Below are positions 1-9,746 of a stretch of 64,000 nt of DNA, piece after piece. Every line of letters starts with the position of its first letter. The first letter of the stretch is position 1. Source of the DNA: Sphingomonas sp. PAMC 26621 (lineage in GTDB: Bacteria > Pseudomonadota > Alphaproteobacteria > Sphingomonadales > Sphingomonadaceae). The notes beneath the pieces were generated by a model, which saw nothing but the letters and a program-made list of their open reading frames with translations, was not told where the DNA came from and searched no databases. The stretch lies in NCBI RefSeq assembly GCF_000251145.1, contig NZ_AIDW01000004.1, forward strand, positions 62,001 to 126,000. The letters are read 5' to 3'. A program made the position numbers and the translations under genes.

Positions 1-1549
1 TGTCGACCATGATCCAGTCGTTTTTGACGGTTGCAGGCGTCAGCGTCATCGCCATGTAGCCGCGGCGACTGGTGTCGCACCATTTGAGCTCAGGGTTGGC
101 CCGGACCAGCGCCGCTGCGACGATCTTGGGGTCGGTCCGGCTCGCCGCTTCATAGCCCGGCGACGTGACCGCATGCCCGGCAAACTCGACGCCCACGGGC
201 TTGCCGTCCTGCCCGAGATCATAGGCCCAGGCATTGTGGCTGTCGCCCGACAGCACGACGAGGTTCGCGCCGAGGCCCTGCGCCTTGCGCAGGAAGCGTG
301 CGCGCGCTGCGGGATAGCCGCCCCAATTGTCGTAGTTGAACGGCAGCCCGACCTTCGCCGCTGCCACCCCAGCGAGCAGATAGCCGCGCGCGCGCTCCGG
401 CGAATCGGGGGAGAGCCAGCTCATCGCCTCGGCCGGCATTACCGTCTGCCCCATGATCGTCCCGAAGCCGACGACCTGCCATTGCTGCCCCTGCCTGACC
501 GACCCGGCCATCGCATGCGCCAGCCAGCTTTCCTGTTGCGACCCCATCATAGTGACACCGGGGTCCATCCAAGCGCCGTCGCGGAATGCTTTCAGCGCGG
601 CGGTCGGGTCGGTCGAGGCAAACAAGGGCGCGACGTCGGGCTGTTTCGTCCGCGCAAGCAGCCGCGTCTCGGTGCGGAACAGCGTGGCGAGCGTGCCGAT
701 CTCATACGCCTTCCACGGCTCGTCGGAGACCGGCATCCACTCGCGATACGCCGTGATCGACGCGGCCCGCCGGGCATTCCAGTCGCCTTCGTTCGGCTGG
801 TGGTTCTGCGCCCCGCCTTCCCAGCTGTCGTTCGACGATTCGTGATCGTCCCACTGGACGATCATCGGATGCCTGGCGTGGAGCGCCATCAGGTCCGGAT
901 CGCTGCGGTAGCTGCCATAGCGCAGTCGGTAATCCGCGAGATGCAGCAGCTCGGTCGTGGGGAGGGGCACGCGCCCGGCGACCTGGTCCTTCACCGCGGG
1001 ATAATCACCCGTTTCATATTCGTAGAAATAGTCGCCGAGATGGATCGCGAGATCGATGTCGTCGCGCGCGGCGGCGTGCGCATAGGCGTTGAAATAGCCG
1101 TACGGCATGTTGGAGCAGGAGAAGGTGACGGTGCGGAAGCGCTCGACCGGGCCGACCGGGAGCGTCTTGGTCGTTCCGACCGGCGAGAATGTGCCATCGG
1201 GCGCGACGAAGCGGTAATGATAGCGCGTGCCGGGCTTGAGATTGTCGACCGTGATCTTGGCGGTGAAATCGCGCCACGCCCCGGTGATCTGCGCGCCGCC
1301 CGAAACGATGCGGGCGAAATCGGGCGTTTCCGCAATTTCGGCGCGCAGTTCGGCGGTGTCGCCGGTCGCGGGGACATAGCGGGTCCACAGCAGCATCGTG
1401 TCGCTGCCGGGCTCGCCGCTCGCGACCGAATGGGTGAAGCCGCGTGCCTGCGTGACGTTGGGGCTCTGCGCGAAGCCGGGCACCGCGAACGCGCCGAGGC
1501 CGAGCGACCCCGTCAGAAGGAGTGAGCGGCGGTCGATCTGGGCGGTCAT
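1..1549 (-). CDS. phoD: Alkaline phosphatase D (PhoD family), 3' end outside the window
   Basis: Secreted metallophosphoesterase that releases phosphate from phosphomonoesters and diesters. The frame reads open from ATG at 1549 to the left window edge (about 516 residues), so the C-terminus is missing. A twin-arginine signal is visible (MTAQIDRRSLLLTGSLGLG...), followed by the N-terminal PhoD domain (HSVASGEP, LLWTRY) and the metal-binding phosphatase domain with HLGDYFYEY, VQWDDHE and a late VLSGDSHNAW. These are the usual Fe/Ca ligand motifs of the family. It is divergent from the membrane glycosyltransferase at 1640. No Pho box was recognised in the roughly 90 bp between them. Family assignment is secure; substrate range is not visible. 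Confidence 0.93.
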   Translation of the reverse strand, partial: MTAQIDRRSLLLTGSLGLGAFAVPGFAQSPNVTQARGFTHSVASGEPGSDTMLLWTRYVPATGDTAELRAEIAETPDFARIVSGGAQITGAWRDFTAKITVDNLKPGTRYHYRFVAPDGTFSPVGTTKTLPVGPVERFRTVTFSCSNMPYGYFNAYAHAAARDDIDLAIHLGDYFYEYETGDYPAVKDQVAGRVPLPTTELLHLADYRLRYGSYRSDPDLMALHARHPMIVQWDDHESSNDSWEGGAQNHQPNEGDWNARRAASITAYREWMPVSDEPWKAYEIGTLATLFRTETRLLARTKQPDVAPLFASTDPTAALKAFRDGAWMDPGVTMMGSQQESWLAHAMAGSVRQGQQWQVVGFGTIMGQTVMPAEAMSWLSPDSPERARGYLLAGVAAAKVGLPFNYDNWGGYPAARARFLRKAQGLGANLVVLSGDSHNAWAYDLGQDGKPVGVEFAGHAVTSPGYEAASRTDPKIVAAALVRANPELKWCDTSRRGYMAMTLTPATVKNDWIMVD

Positions 1550-1639
1550 CTTGAGGCTCCTGCTGATACAACGCCGCTCTTGCCGCGCGGATATGGCGTG
1601 TTCGTGACAGTACCGAAACCGCATGCTAGCGCCTGCGGG

Positions 1640-3148
1640 ATGGAGCCAACCGTTCCCGTGCGTATCGGTCTGCCGCTCCGGCTTTTCGCCGCGGTGTTCG
1701 TGGTGTTCGCGCTGCTGGCGCTGCTGCGACCGATCGATCACGACGAAAGCCAGTATGTCGCCGCAGCGGTGCTGAGCGCGCATGGGTATCTGCCGTATCG
1801 CGATTACGCCTATCTGCAGACCCCGCTCCAGCCGTTGCTGTTCGCGCCGCTCGCCTGGGTCGCGGGGGCATGGGCGTGGCCGGTGCTGCGGCTGACCAAT
1901 GTGGTGCTGGGGGCGGCCCTGGTCGGGTGCGTCTGGCGGGCGAGCCGTGAGGCGGGGGCGGGGGCGCGGATCGCGTTTTGGGCGGCGGTGCTGTTCGCGA
2001 CGTGCGACGCCTTCCTGTTCAGCATCGCAACCGCGCGCAACGATGCCTTGCCCGCCGCACTGCTCGGGGGCGCGCTGGTGCTGATCGTCCGCGCGGCTGC
2101 GGGACGTGGTGGCACGTTGGGCGGGGTGCTGACGGGGGCGCTGCTGGCCGGGGCGACGGCGGCGAAGATTTCCTATGCGCTGCCGGCGGTTGGTTATGGA
2201 ATCTATGCGCTGTTCGATCGGCGGCATCGTCCCCTTGCGGTCCTTGCCGGGGCGTTGCCGATCGTGGCGCTGGTCGGCTGGACCTGGGCGCAGGCGCCCG
2301 CCGGTTTCGTGTTCGGCACGCTCACCTTTCCCGCGCGCGCGCCCGCCGAATATTACCGCACGGCACCGTGGAAATTGTCATGGTTGGCCAAGGCGGTCGA
2401 TGCGCTGAAGTTCCTCGCACTCGGGCCGGCGCTGCTCGCGCTGGTGCTTGCGGCGCGCGGGGGATGGCGGCGATTGCCGGTCATCGCCGTGATGGCGGCG
2501 GCGGGGCTTGTCGCAGCGGTGCTGCCGTTTCCAACCTGGCGGCAATATCTGCTGCCGATGCTGCCGCCGCTGTTCGTATTGCTCGCGCTGGCGTGGCAGC
2601 AGCGGCCGCCGGCGCGCTGGGTGCGGTTCGTGGCGGTGGTGTTCGGGTGTGCAGGGCTTGCGCCGACGGTTGCCGGGTTGATCGTCGGTGGGGATGGCGG
2701 AACCGGGCGATTGCCGGTGCTGGCCGCGTTGCGCGACGGGCGGGCCGTGCGGGCAGCGCTTGATAGGGCGGGGGTGGCGGGACCGGTTGCGACGCTGTCG
2801 CCACAGTTTCTGGCCGCGACCGGGCGGTTGCCGGATCGGCGCTTTGCGACGGGGCCGTTCTATTTTCGCAGCCACGCGCTCGTCGCGCCGGGGGCGGAGG
2901 CGGGGTTGCACCTCGTCTCGGGGGATCGGTTGGATGCCCTGGGCAGGCTTCCCTTGCGCGCTTCGCCGGGGACGGTGAAACGAAGCGATACGTTGATGCC
3001 TGCCGCCATCCTCATCGGCGGCGAGGCCAAGTGGACCAGCGGAAACCCCGCGCTCGATGCCCGGCTCGAGCATTGGGCGATCGCGCATCACTATCGGCTG
3101 GAGCCGGTCGCGTCGCCGCGCTTCCGCCTCTATGTCAGGCAGCCCTGA
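1640..3148 (+). CDS. ArnT/PMT-like polytopic glycosyltransferase (GT39-type)
   Basis: Integral membrane protein of about 502 residues with roughly ten hydrophobic helices. The first is followed by RPIDHDESQYVAAA, an acidic motif in the first periplasmic loop typical of lipid-phosphate-sugar glycosyltransferases of the ArnT/PMT (GT-C) fold. It probably transfers a sugar from a polyprenyl-phosphate donor to an envelope acceptor; donor and acceptor cannot be read from the sequence. I start at ATG 1640 because the in-frame extension back to 1580 is unlike the rest of the protein. Its stop overlaps the convergent glycosyltransferase by 14 bp. Neighbouring GT4 enzymes suggest an exopolysaccharide or glycan locus. 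Confidence 0.75.
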   Translation: MEPTVPVRIGLPLRLFAAVFVVFALLALLRPIDHDESQYVAAAVLSAHGYLPYRDYAYLQTPLQPLLFAPLAWVAGAWAWPVLRLTNVVLGAALVGCVWRASREAGAGARIAFWAAVLFATCDAFLFSIATARNDALPAALLGGALVLIVRAAAGRGGTLGGVLTGALLAGATAAKISYALPAVGYGIYALFDRRHRPLAVLAGALPIVALVGWTWAQAPAGFVFGTLTFPARAPAEYYRTAPWKLSWLAKAVDALKFLALGPALLALVLAARGGWRRLPVIAVMAAAGLVAAVLPFPTWRQYLLPMLPPLFVLLALAWQQRPPARWVRFVAVVFGCAGLAPTVAGLIVGGDGGTGRLPVLAALRDGRAVRAALDRAGVAGPVATLSPQFLAATGRLPDRRFATGPFYFRSHALVAPGAEAGLHLVSGDRLDALGRLPLRASPGTVKRSDTLMPAAILIGGEAKWTSGNPALDARLEHWAIAHHYRLEPVASPRFRLYVRQP

Positions 3149-4325
3149 GCAGCCGCCCCGCGCGCTTGGCGTCGACCAGACCCTGGTAATAGTCCATCAG
3201 CTCGATCGTATGCTCGCGGTCGCTGCGAACTTTCGTTGCCGCAACCAGCGCGGCGCGGCGCAGCACGCGCGGGTCGCGCGCGAACAGCCGGTGGATCGCG
3301 CTCGCCGCGCTCTGCGCGTCGCGCGCGGTGTAGAATTCGGACGACAGCGGATCGGCGACTTCCATGCACCCGCCGGTATCGGGGACGATCAGCGGCAAGC
3401 CGCCCGCCATCGCCTCGGACGCGACCAGCCCGAACGGCTCGGCTTCCGACCCGTGGATCAGCGCGTCGCAACTCGCGACGATCCGTGCGAGGCGTTCGCG
3501 GTCATAGACCGGGCGGAACATGCGGATGTGCGGCGATCCCGCGATCCGCGCCTCGATCTTCGCGCTTTCGACGCCATTGCCGAGCAGCATCAGCCCGACC
3601 GGCAGCTCCGACCCGGCGCGCTCGACCGCGTCGATCACCAGCCGCCAGCGTTTCTCGGGATGGTGTCGCCCGAGCCCGAGCAGCAGATGCCCGGTCGCCG
3701 GCAGGCCGCACTGCGCGAGCAATGCCGCGCGCAGCCGTTCGTCGCGCAGCTCGGGCGAGAAATGTCCGCGCTCGATCCCCAGCGGCATCGATACGTCGAT
3801 TCGCACGCCCCGGTTCTTCAACCGCTTCTCGAGTGCCGGACCATTGGTGACGACCGTGTCGAAATGGACGAGGAAGCTGTCCATGTAACGGCTGTACCAG
3901 TTGAACGCGCGCTCGATCCGCTCCTGCGGCGCGAGCCCCTCGAGCCAGCGGAGCGCATAGGCCGCCATATTGTCATTGTGCATGAAGAACGCCTTGACCG
4001 CATTCCCCTGCCATTTGCCGACGACCCATGGCAGCCGCCACGGCGATGACGTCTCGACCACGTCGGGCTGCAGCTGGTCGAGCAACCGGAGCACCGGCGC
4101 GCCATCCCAGAAGATTCCGTAATTGGCGTCGAGCGGGAGATGCCCGGTTTGGACGGTGATCACGCGCCCGCCGCCGGGGCGTTCCTCGATGCCCGGTTCG
4201 CGCCCCGGCGCGATCACGATCAGCTCATGTCCGAGATCGGCCATGATCCCCATCTTGCGGTCGATATACGTCCGCACGCCACCGCCGGTCGGCGAGTAGA
4301 ATTCGTTGACGTCGACGATCCGCAT
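3135..4325 (-). CDS. GT4-family glycosyltransferase
   Basis: Cytoplasmic GT-B fold glycosyltransferase of 396 residues. The N-terminal acceptor half begins MRIVDVNEFYSPTGGGVRTY with the glycine-rich loop typical of GT4 enzymes. The C-terminal half has LLGLGRHHPEKRW and the nucleotide-sugar binding signature HGSEAEPFGLVASEAMAGG, including the E-x7-E pair. Start ATG 4325 gives this canonical N-terminus; the frame stays open further upstream but those residues overlap the DUF2141 gene. It lies in a leftward group with the DUF2141 protein and an unknown membrane protein. Sugar and acceptor are unknown; glycolipid or polysaccharide assembly is inferred. Confidence 0.85.
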   Translation of the reverse strand: MRIVDVNEFYSPTGGGVRTYIDRKMGIMADLGHELIVIAPGREPGIEERPGGGRVITVQTGHLPLDANYGIFWDGAPVLRLLDQLQPDVVETSSPWRLPWVVGKWQGNAVKAFFMHNDNMAAYALRWLEGLAPQERIERAFNWYSRYMDSFLVHFDTVVTNGPALEKRLKNRGVRIDVSMPLGIERGHFSPELRDERLRAALLAQCGLPATGHLLLGLGRHHPEKRWRLVIDAVERAGSELPVGLMLLGNGVESAKIEARIAGSPHIRMFRPVYDRERLARIVASCDALIHGSEAEPFGLVASEAMAGGLPLIVPDTGGCMEVADPLSSEFYTARDAQSAASAIHRLFARDPRVLRRAALVAATKVRSDREHTIELMDYYQGLVDAKRAGRLLRAA

Positions 4326-4330
4326 GCCGA

Positions 4331-4861
4331 TCAACCGCCTTGAATAGGACCAAAACCGCTCAGGCCACGGAGATATTGGGCGTGAATGTCGACCGAGACA
4401 ACACCCTCGGGCACGACGATCCGTCCCTGCGACACCTTGGGGCGCGAACGCCCGAGTTTGGTGTTGCTGGGGAAGCCGGCGCCGTCCGCCCAGAAGTTGA
4501 ACTTGTTGCGGCCGTCGCGATTGTGCGTGAACAACAGCGCATAGGGGCCGGGTGCCGGCACCCGGATGCACAGGATCACCGGCCCCGAGGGGGGCGTCGG
4601 CAGGCGGACGCGGCGGAAGAACTTGCCTTCCTTGATCAGGTCGCGGTCGTCCTTGAGAAAGTCCGCTTCGTTGGCGGGGTACAGCTCGAGCTTGAGCTCG
4701 CCGGTCCGGTCCTTGAGCCCGTCGACCGTGACGCGGATCGCGGGGCCGCCGCTGCTGCACGCGGCCGCGTCGCTCCCGATCGCCGCCTGTGCCGCGAACG
4801 CCGGGCCCGCCGCGACCATCATGCCCGCGAGTACCGTCGTCATCACCAGCTTCCGCACCAT
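4331..4861 (-). CDS. DUF2141 domain secreted protein
   Basis: Exported protein of about 176 residues. A signal peptide (MVRKLVMTTVLAGMMVAAGPAFA) is followed by a single beta-sandwich-like DUF2141 domain with the motifs KLELYPANEADFL, CIRVPAPGPYALLFTHNRDG and NKFNFWADG. The family has no established biochemical role. It is often found beside glycosyltransferase genes in sphingomonads, as here. A GTG at 4867 overlaps the stop of the upstream gene in a GTGA arrangement and may be the true start, adding two residues; the ATG at 4861 gives the cleaner signal peptide. Confidence 0.8.
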   Translation of the reverse strand: MVRKLVMTTVLAGMMVAAGPAFAAQAAIGSDAAACSSGGPAIRVTVDGLKDRTGELKLELYPANEADFLKDDRDLIKEGKFFRRVRLPTPPSGPVILCIRVPAPGPYALLFTHNRDGRNKFNFWADGAGFPSNTKLGRSRPKVSQGRIVVPEGVVSVDIHAQYLRGLSGFGPIQGG

Positions 4862-4863
4862 CG

Positions 4864-5838
4864 TCACGCTTTCCTAATCAGGTCGACCAGTCCGAACAGC
4901 GCGACCAGCACGACGTGGACGAGCAACGGCAAGGCTGCCGTCATCGCGAGCAACACGGACAGTTGCGCGTCCTGCCCGATCAATAGGGTGGCGAAGGTGG
5001 CGAAAAGAAGGTCCTTGTTCGGCACAAGCGGCAACCGCCCGACGATCATCCGCGCTGCCGAGAGCAACAGCCACATGCCGAGCGATACGGTCGGCAACGC
5101 ATAATGCCATGCGAACGCGAGCAACACCGACCCGGCGATCAGCCGCAGGCAGTGCACGCCGAAGATCCACCACAGCGAACGCCGCGGCAGCGAGAAAACC
5201 CGCTTGGAAAAGATGAGGAAAGGCAACGACATGCCGAACACGATCACCACCGACCAGATCGCGTTCTGCAACCCCCGCGGGGTCAGCAGGCCGATCCCGA
5301 GCGGCATGGCCACCGCGATCATCGCGAGCGTCATCATGTTCCCGGCGACGGCGGACAGGATGCTGACGTCCTTCACCGCGCCGAACGGTGCCGCCACCAT
5401 TGACGCGCGCTGCCGCGCCCATGCGTAGAAATATGTCTCGCCCGAATAGTTGAGCATGTCGTTGGCGATTCGCTTCTTGGCGAGCGCGACATAGCCCGCC
5501 GCCGGAATGCCCCACAGCCGCCGGAAAATGATGAAGTCGCCGGTTACCGGTGCCAGATAGAGGAGCGCGAAGAAGAGATAGAACAACGGATTGGTCGGCA
5601 GCGCCGACCAGAGGGTGTTGACCCCCATCGCGCGCAGCTTGAGCCCGAGCCAGCCGATCATCAGCAAGGTCACGGCGGCCCCGAGATAAGCTGGCCAACG
5701 GCGGCGGCGCGGGGCCATCGGTTCGAGACCGGCAAGATCCTGCGTGCCGGAAAGTCCGGGGAGCGATGGCGCGGGGAGAGGCGTGGGCGACGCTTGCGCC
5801 GCAGTCCCGATTCCCGGCCCGGTCGTCAGTTTGTTCAC
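4864..5838 (-). CDS. Unidentified polytopic inner-membrane protein
   Basis: Not recognised by family. About 324 residues with some eight hydrophobic segments, spaced over the whole length after a short proline-rich N-terminus. The layout resembles flippase-like or lysyl-PG-synthase-like membrane domains, but no diagnostic motif was seen. I start at GTG 5838; ATG 5718 would remove the proline-rich leader, and the longer frame to 5988 encodes arginine-rich sequence that looks non-coding. It is first in a leftward unit with the DUF2141 protein and a GT4 glycosyltransferase and divergent from another GT4 gene, so a role in glycan or lipid-linked sugar handling is inferred only from context. Confidence 0.65.
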   Translation of the reverse strand: MNKLTTGPGIGTAAQASPTPLPAPSLPGLSGTQDLAGLEPMAPRRRRWPAYLGAAVTLLMIGWLGLKLRAMGVNTLWSALPTNPLFYLFFALLYLAPVTGDFIIFRRLWGIPAAGYVALAKKRIANDMLNYSGETYFYAWARQRASMVAAPFGAVKDVSILSAVAGNMMTLAMIAVAMPLGIGLLTPRGLQNAIWSVVIVFGMSLPFLIFSKRVFSLPRRSLWWIFGVHCLRLIAGSVLLAFAWHYALPTVSLGMWLLLSAARMIVGRLPLVPNKDLLFATFATLLIGQDAQLSVLLAMTAALPLLVHVVLVALFGLVDLIRKA

Positions 5839-6021
5839 GTGGCGAGAGTGTCCGCTTATACGCCGATCGGGGGCGATCGAATGGCGCGCCTTACCCCGAA
5901 CCGGTCGGCGCGGCAAATGTCGTGCGTCGCGCAGGTCACATGTTACGGCGACCGTAAAATCGCGTGGCGAACGGGACGGCTGGGACACATTCGCGACATA
6001 GCTTAGTTACACACGTCGATC

Positions 6022-7137
6022 ATGCTCAGCCCACGTCCACCCGCCGCCCATATCCTCGCTTATGCGCAGACGCTGGACGGCGGGGGCGTGGAGAAGACGT
6101 TGCTGCGGCTGGCGGGAAGCTGGGCGCAATTGGGACGGCGGGTGACGCTGATCGTCGGCGATGTCGCGGGGCCGCTCGCGCGGGACCTTCCGGACGGGGT
6201 CGAGGTCCGCCAGGTTGGGACCAAGACGATGCTGGGGATGAGCGCGATCGCGGCCCAAACCGAAGCGGTTGCGCCTGACGTCCTGTTCTGCCCGGGGAAT
6301 CATTACACCGCGCTTGCCGCCTGGACGCGGCTGCGGCTCGGGTTCCGCTGCCCGCCGATTGTCGCGAAGATCTCGAATGCGCTGGTCCGGCGCGACCAGA
6401 ACGCCGCGGTGGCTGCGACGTACCGGGAATGGTTGCGCTGGCATCCGCGTTTCGTCGACCGGTTGGTCGCTATGAGTCCGGCGATGGCGGAGGAAGCATG
6501 CCGGATGATGGGGGTGCCCCACGCGATGGTGAGCGTCATTCCCAACCCGCCGCCGCGCCCGGCCCCCGGGACGGCTTCGCCGCTCGTGCCCAACGGCCGT
6601 TTCCTGGTCGGGGTTGGGCGGCTTGCGCCGCAGAAGCGCTGGGATCGCTTGATCGACGCCTTTGCGGACATCGACGCCCGCGACGTATCGCTGATGATCC
6701 TGGGCGAGGGGGCCGAACGCGCGACGATCGAATCGCAAGTCGCGGCTTATGGTCTGGGAGACCGGGTGCGGTTGCCCGGGCATGTCGATGACCCGACTCC
6801 GACGATCGCGCGGGCGACTGCGCTCGCGCTCGTGTCCGATTTCGAGGGCGTTCCCGGCGTGCTGCGCGAGTCGCTCGCGGTCGGGACGCCGGTGGTTGCG
6901 ACCGACTCCAGCGTCGCGGTGCGCGAGATCGTAACGAGCGCGGCGGTCGGCAGCGTGGTCGCTCCGGGAGATGCGGCCGGACTGGTCGCAGCCCTCGAGC
7001 ATTGGCTTGCACCGGGACGTTCCCGCCCGAACCCGATCCCGCAACCGGGGGAGGATGCCGCGACCGCCTATCTTGATCTGTTCGACGAAACGGTGCTGGA
7101 ACACCGCTTCAAGCGCGGGTTCAGGCCGACGGCCTGA
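6022..7137 (+). CDS. GT4-family glycosyltransferase
   Basis: GT-B fold glycosyltransferase of 371 residues. The N-terminal loop AQTLDGGGVEKTLLRLA binds the acceptor side. The C-terminal Rossmann half has LVGVGRLAPQKRWDRLI, LMILGEGAERATIES and SDFEGVPGVLRESLAVGTP, the GT4 donor-binding E-x7-E signature with the first Glu in FEGVP. It is divergent from the membrane protein at 5838 and converges on maiA with a 17 bp overlap. It probably belongs to the same envelope glycan locus. The exact sugar transferred is unknown. Confidence 0.87.
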   Translation: MLSPRPPAAHILAYAQTLDGGGVEKTLLRLAGSWAQLGRRVTLIVGDVAGPLARDLPDGVEVRQVGTKTMLGMSAIAAQTEAVAPDVLFCPGNHYTALAAWTRLRLGFRCPPIVAKISNALVRRDQNAAVAATYREWLRWHPRFVDRLVAMSPAMAEEACRMMGVPHAMVSVIPNPPPRPAPGTASPLVPNGRFLVGVGRLAPQKRWDRLIDAFADIDARDVSLMILGEGAERATIESQVAAYGLGDRVRLPGHVDDPTPTIARATALALVSDFEGVPGVLRESLAVGTPVVATDSSVAVREIVTSAAVGSVVAPGDAAGLVAALEHWLAPGRSRPNPIPQPGEDAATAYLDLFDETVLEHRFKRGFRPTA

Positions 7138-7759
7138 CCCGGTCGGGGTGCGCGTCCGCGAAGGCCGGAAGCGCTGCCGCTGCCGCATCCGCCGCCACCA
7201 GCCGGGGAAAGCGATCCAGCGGAACCGAGAAGCGGCGCGCGTTGTAGAGTTGCGGAACGAGGCAGACGTCGGCCAGATTAGGCGACTCGCCGCCCAGGAA
7301 CGGTCCCGCGGCCGTAGCGCTCATTGCCTCGAGCGCGGTGAGACCCGTTTGGACCCAATGACGATACCATGCTTCTCGCGCGGCGGGATCGGCACCGAAC
7401 TGGTCGGTCAGCCGGTTGAGGACCCGCAGATTGGTGATCGGGTGAAGGTCCGCGACGACCGACAGCGCCGCCGCCAATATTTGCGCACGGGGCAGCGGAT
7501 CGGCGGGCAGCATCGCGGGTGTCGGATGGGCGGCGTCGAGATAGTCGATGATGGCGAGGCTTTGCGTCAGCACGACCAAGCCGATATCGAGCGCGGGAAC
7601 GAGCCCCTGCGGATTGCGGGCAAGATGCTCGGCGGACCTTTGCGCGCCGCTGGTCAGGTCGATCGCGACGCTGTGATAGGCGATCCGCTTGAGATTCAGC
7701 ACGATCCTGACGCGATACGCTGCCGACGAGCGCCAGTAATCGTACAGGACCGGCGTCAT
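7121..7759 (-). CDS. maiA: Maleylacetoacetate isomerase (zeta-class glutathione transferase)
   Basis: Glutathione-dependent cis-trans isomerisation of maleylacetoacetate to fumarylacetoacetate in tyrosine/homogentisate catabolism. 212 residues, the normal length. The N-terminal thioredoxin-like domain carries the zeta-class active-site motif YWRSSAAYRVRI (residues 8-19). The helical C-terminal domain has DLHPITNLRVL and the PNLADVCLVPQLYNARRF motif. Its start overlaps the stop of the AI-2E type permease (ATGA), making it last in the pyrE-to-maiA leftward chain. No other homogentisate pathway genes are in the window, so its pathway role rests on family membership. Confidence 0.9.
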   Translation of the reverse strand: MTPVLYDYWRSSAAYRVRIVLNLKRIAYHSVAIDLTSGAQRSAEHLARNPQGLVPALDIGLVVLTQSLAIIDYLDAAHPTPAMLPADPLPRAQILAAALSVVADLHPITNLRVLNRLTDQFGADPAAREAWYRHWVQTGLTALEAMSATAAGPFLGGESPNLADVCLVPQLYNARRFSVPLDRFPRLVAADAAAAALPAFADAHPDRVRPSA

Positions 7760-8820
7760 GCCGCGTCCGCTTGCTCTTCGGCCTCCGAGCTGCGCTCGAG
7801 CGCGACCTTGATCATCGCGGTGAGCGGATCGGCGAGGGTCAGCCCGAGCAGCCCGAACAGCGTGCCCGCGAGGATCTGCGACGACAAGGTCAGTGCGGGT
7901 GGCAAGTCGACCGTCTTCTTGGCAACCATCGGGATCACGACATAACCGTCGACCGCCTGGATGAAGATATAGATGCCGATCGCCCAGAAGCCGGTCTGCG
8001 TCCCGGCGCTGAACCCGACTGCGACCATCAGGACGCCGCTGGTGATCGCGCCGATGTTGGGGATGAACGCGAGCAGGCCGGTGATGATGCCCAGCACCAG
8101 CGCCATTGGCACGCCGGCGAACGCCAGCGCAACGCCGGTCATCGCGCCTTCCAGCGCCATACCGAACAGACGACCGGCGAGCAGGCGGCGCATCGTCTTT
8201 GCCATCTCGTCGATCGTCCCGGCAAACCGCGGACGCGCCTCGCGCGGGATCATCCACTCGAGGCCGCGGCCGTAAAGGCGCGGCTCCATCGCGACGAACA
8301 GGCCGATGACCAGCACCATGACGAGGCTGGCGAACGCGCTGAACGCGATTCCGACATACCCCGTCAGCTTGCCGAACGACCCGAGGGCCTGCTGCAACAT
8401 GCCGTTGATGTCGGGCTGTTGCGGCATGATTCCCTTGTTCGTGGCCCAGGCCGCAAGGCGCGACGCCTGGCTGATCAGCGTCTGCTGCAGCTGCGCGAAC
8501 TGCGCGGTGACCTGAACGCCGGTCAACCACACCAGACCGACGAGGAACAGCACGGTCAGCAAAACTACGATCACCAGCCGCCACGATCGTCCGATCGGCA
8601 GCACGCGGCCGAGCAGCCGGACGCCACCGTCGAGCATCGAGGCGAACACCAGCCCACCGAAGATGATCAGCAGCGGATGGATCAGCAACACCAACAGCGC
8701 GATCGCGCTGGCCAGCCCGAGCCACACCGTCGCGCGAGTCAGTTCCTTGCGGACGAACGGGTCGCGGAGCTCGTTGGGGGCGGGTTCGCGGACCAGTTCG
8801 GCGCTTTTGGACTCACTCAT
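7756..8820 (-). CDS. AI-2E family transporter (PerM/DUF20 permease)
   Basis: Inner-membrane permease of 354 residues with about eight transmembrane helices: a pair near residues 35-75, then segments from about 150 onward. The family signature region FIPNIGAITSGVLMVAVGF and the C-terminal DPLTAMIKVALER are present. Members are linked to export of autoinducer-2 or, in other lineages, Na+/H+ exchange; the substrate here is unknown. Overlaps lepB upstream and maiA downstream by 4 bp each, so it is co-translated with them. Confidence 0.85.
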   Translation of the reverse strand: MSESKSAELVREPAPNELRDPFVRKELTRATVWLGLASAIALLVLLIHPLLIIFGGLVFASMLDGGVRLLGRVLPIGRSWRLVIVVLLTVLFLVGLVWLTGVQVTAQFAQLQQTLISQASRLAAWATNKGIMPQQPDINGMLQQALGSFGKLTGYVGIAFSAFASLVMVLVIGLFVAMEPRLYGRGLEWMIPREARPRFAGTIDEMAKTMRRLLAGRLFGMALEGAMTGVALAFAGVPMALVLGIITGLLAFIPNIGAITSGVLMVAVGFSAGTQTGFWAIGIYIFIQAVDGYVVIPMVAKKTVDLPPALTLSSQILAGTLFGLLGLTLADPLTAMIKVALERSSEAEEQADAA

Positions 8821-9746
8821 TTACTACGGCTCGCATGCAAGGAGGTGCCAGCGCGTCCACCACGGAACGACTGACCCCAGGTCAGGGGATTCCAGGAACC
8901 AAGCCCGGTCTTCGAGAAAGTGATGAACTCCGCGCGCCCGCCGAGATATTCCCACGGCACGGGGCCACCAAGGCCCTGTTCGGAAAGCGGGAAACGGCTG
9001 TCGGCACTGCGATCGCGATTGTCGCCCATCAGGAACACGTGGTTCGCGGGGATCGTGACCGCAGGATAATTGTCACCCGGATAGCTGCCGAGGTCGACCG
9101 TGTCGTAATGCCTTCCGTTCGGAAGTGTCTCGGTCACCAGCGGCAGGCGGCAGACGCTCTTGCCGTTTGCGGCAGTGTGAAGCGCGTTGTCATACTGGCT
9201 CGGGTCGCACGTCACGCCCGCTTCGGGGGAGGGAAGCGGCGCATTGCCGTAATTGGGGATATCGACATAATGCAGCGGGCCGCGCTTCACCGGCACGCCG
9301 TTGAGGATGACGGTGCCGTCCCGCACCTCGAGCCGGTCGCCTGGGAGCCCGATCAGTCGCTTTATGTAATCGGTCTTGGTCCCCGGCGGCGTGACGATGA
9401 CGACGTCGCCGCGCTCGGGCAGTTGACCGAGCAGACGACCGGGAATGAACGGCAACAGGTGGAACGTCGGCGAGACGAACGACCAGCCGTAGGGAAACTT
9501 GCTGACGACAAGCTGATCGCCGACGAGCAACCCGGGGAGCATCGATTCGGACGGAATGTAGAACGGCTTGGCGATGAAGCTGTGGAAGCCCAGCACCGCG
9601 AGGATCAGCCAGAAGATGCCGCGAATTTCCGATGCCCAGTCGGTGCCGGGCTTCTTGGTCTGCTTGCCGCCGGGAGTGGCGCGGAGATCCTCGGCGCCTG
9701 CGCGCGGCTTGGTTTCGTCGGCGCTCAGGGCCAGTTCCTCGCTCAT
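8817..9746 (-). CDS. lepB: Signal peptidase I
   Basis: Membrane-bound serine/lysine-dyad protease that removes Sec and Tat signal peptides on the periplasmic side. 309 residues. A charged cytoplasmic N-terminus, one transmembrane helix (about residues 43-60), then the catalytic Ser68 in IPSESMLPG, the Lys129 in [12 protein letters not shown] and the C-terminal box [11 protein letters not shown]. Substrate-binding box B (GDVVIVTPP) is also present. It is embedded between acpS and the permease gene with 4 bp overlaps on both sides. Confidence 0.96.
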   Translation of the reverse strand: MSEELALSADETKPRAGAEDLRATPGGKQTKKPGTDWASEIRGIFWLILAVLGFHSFIAKPFYIPSESMLPGLLVGDQLVVSKFPYGWSFVSPTFHLLPFIPGRLLGQLPERGDVVIVTPPGTKTDYIKRLIGLPGDRLEVRDGTVILNGVPVKRGPLHYVDIPNYGNAPLPSPEAGVTCDPSQYDNALHTAANGKSVCRLPLVTETLPNGRHYDTVDLGSYPGDNYPAVTIPANHVFLMGDNRDRSADSRFPLSEQGLGGPVPWEYLGGRAEFITFSKTGLGSWNPLTWGQSFRGGRAGTSLHASRSK

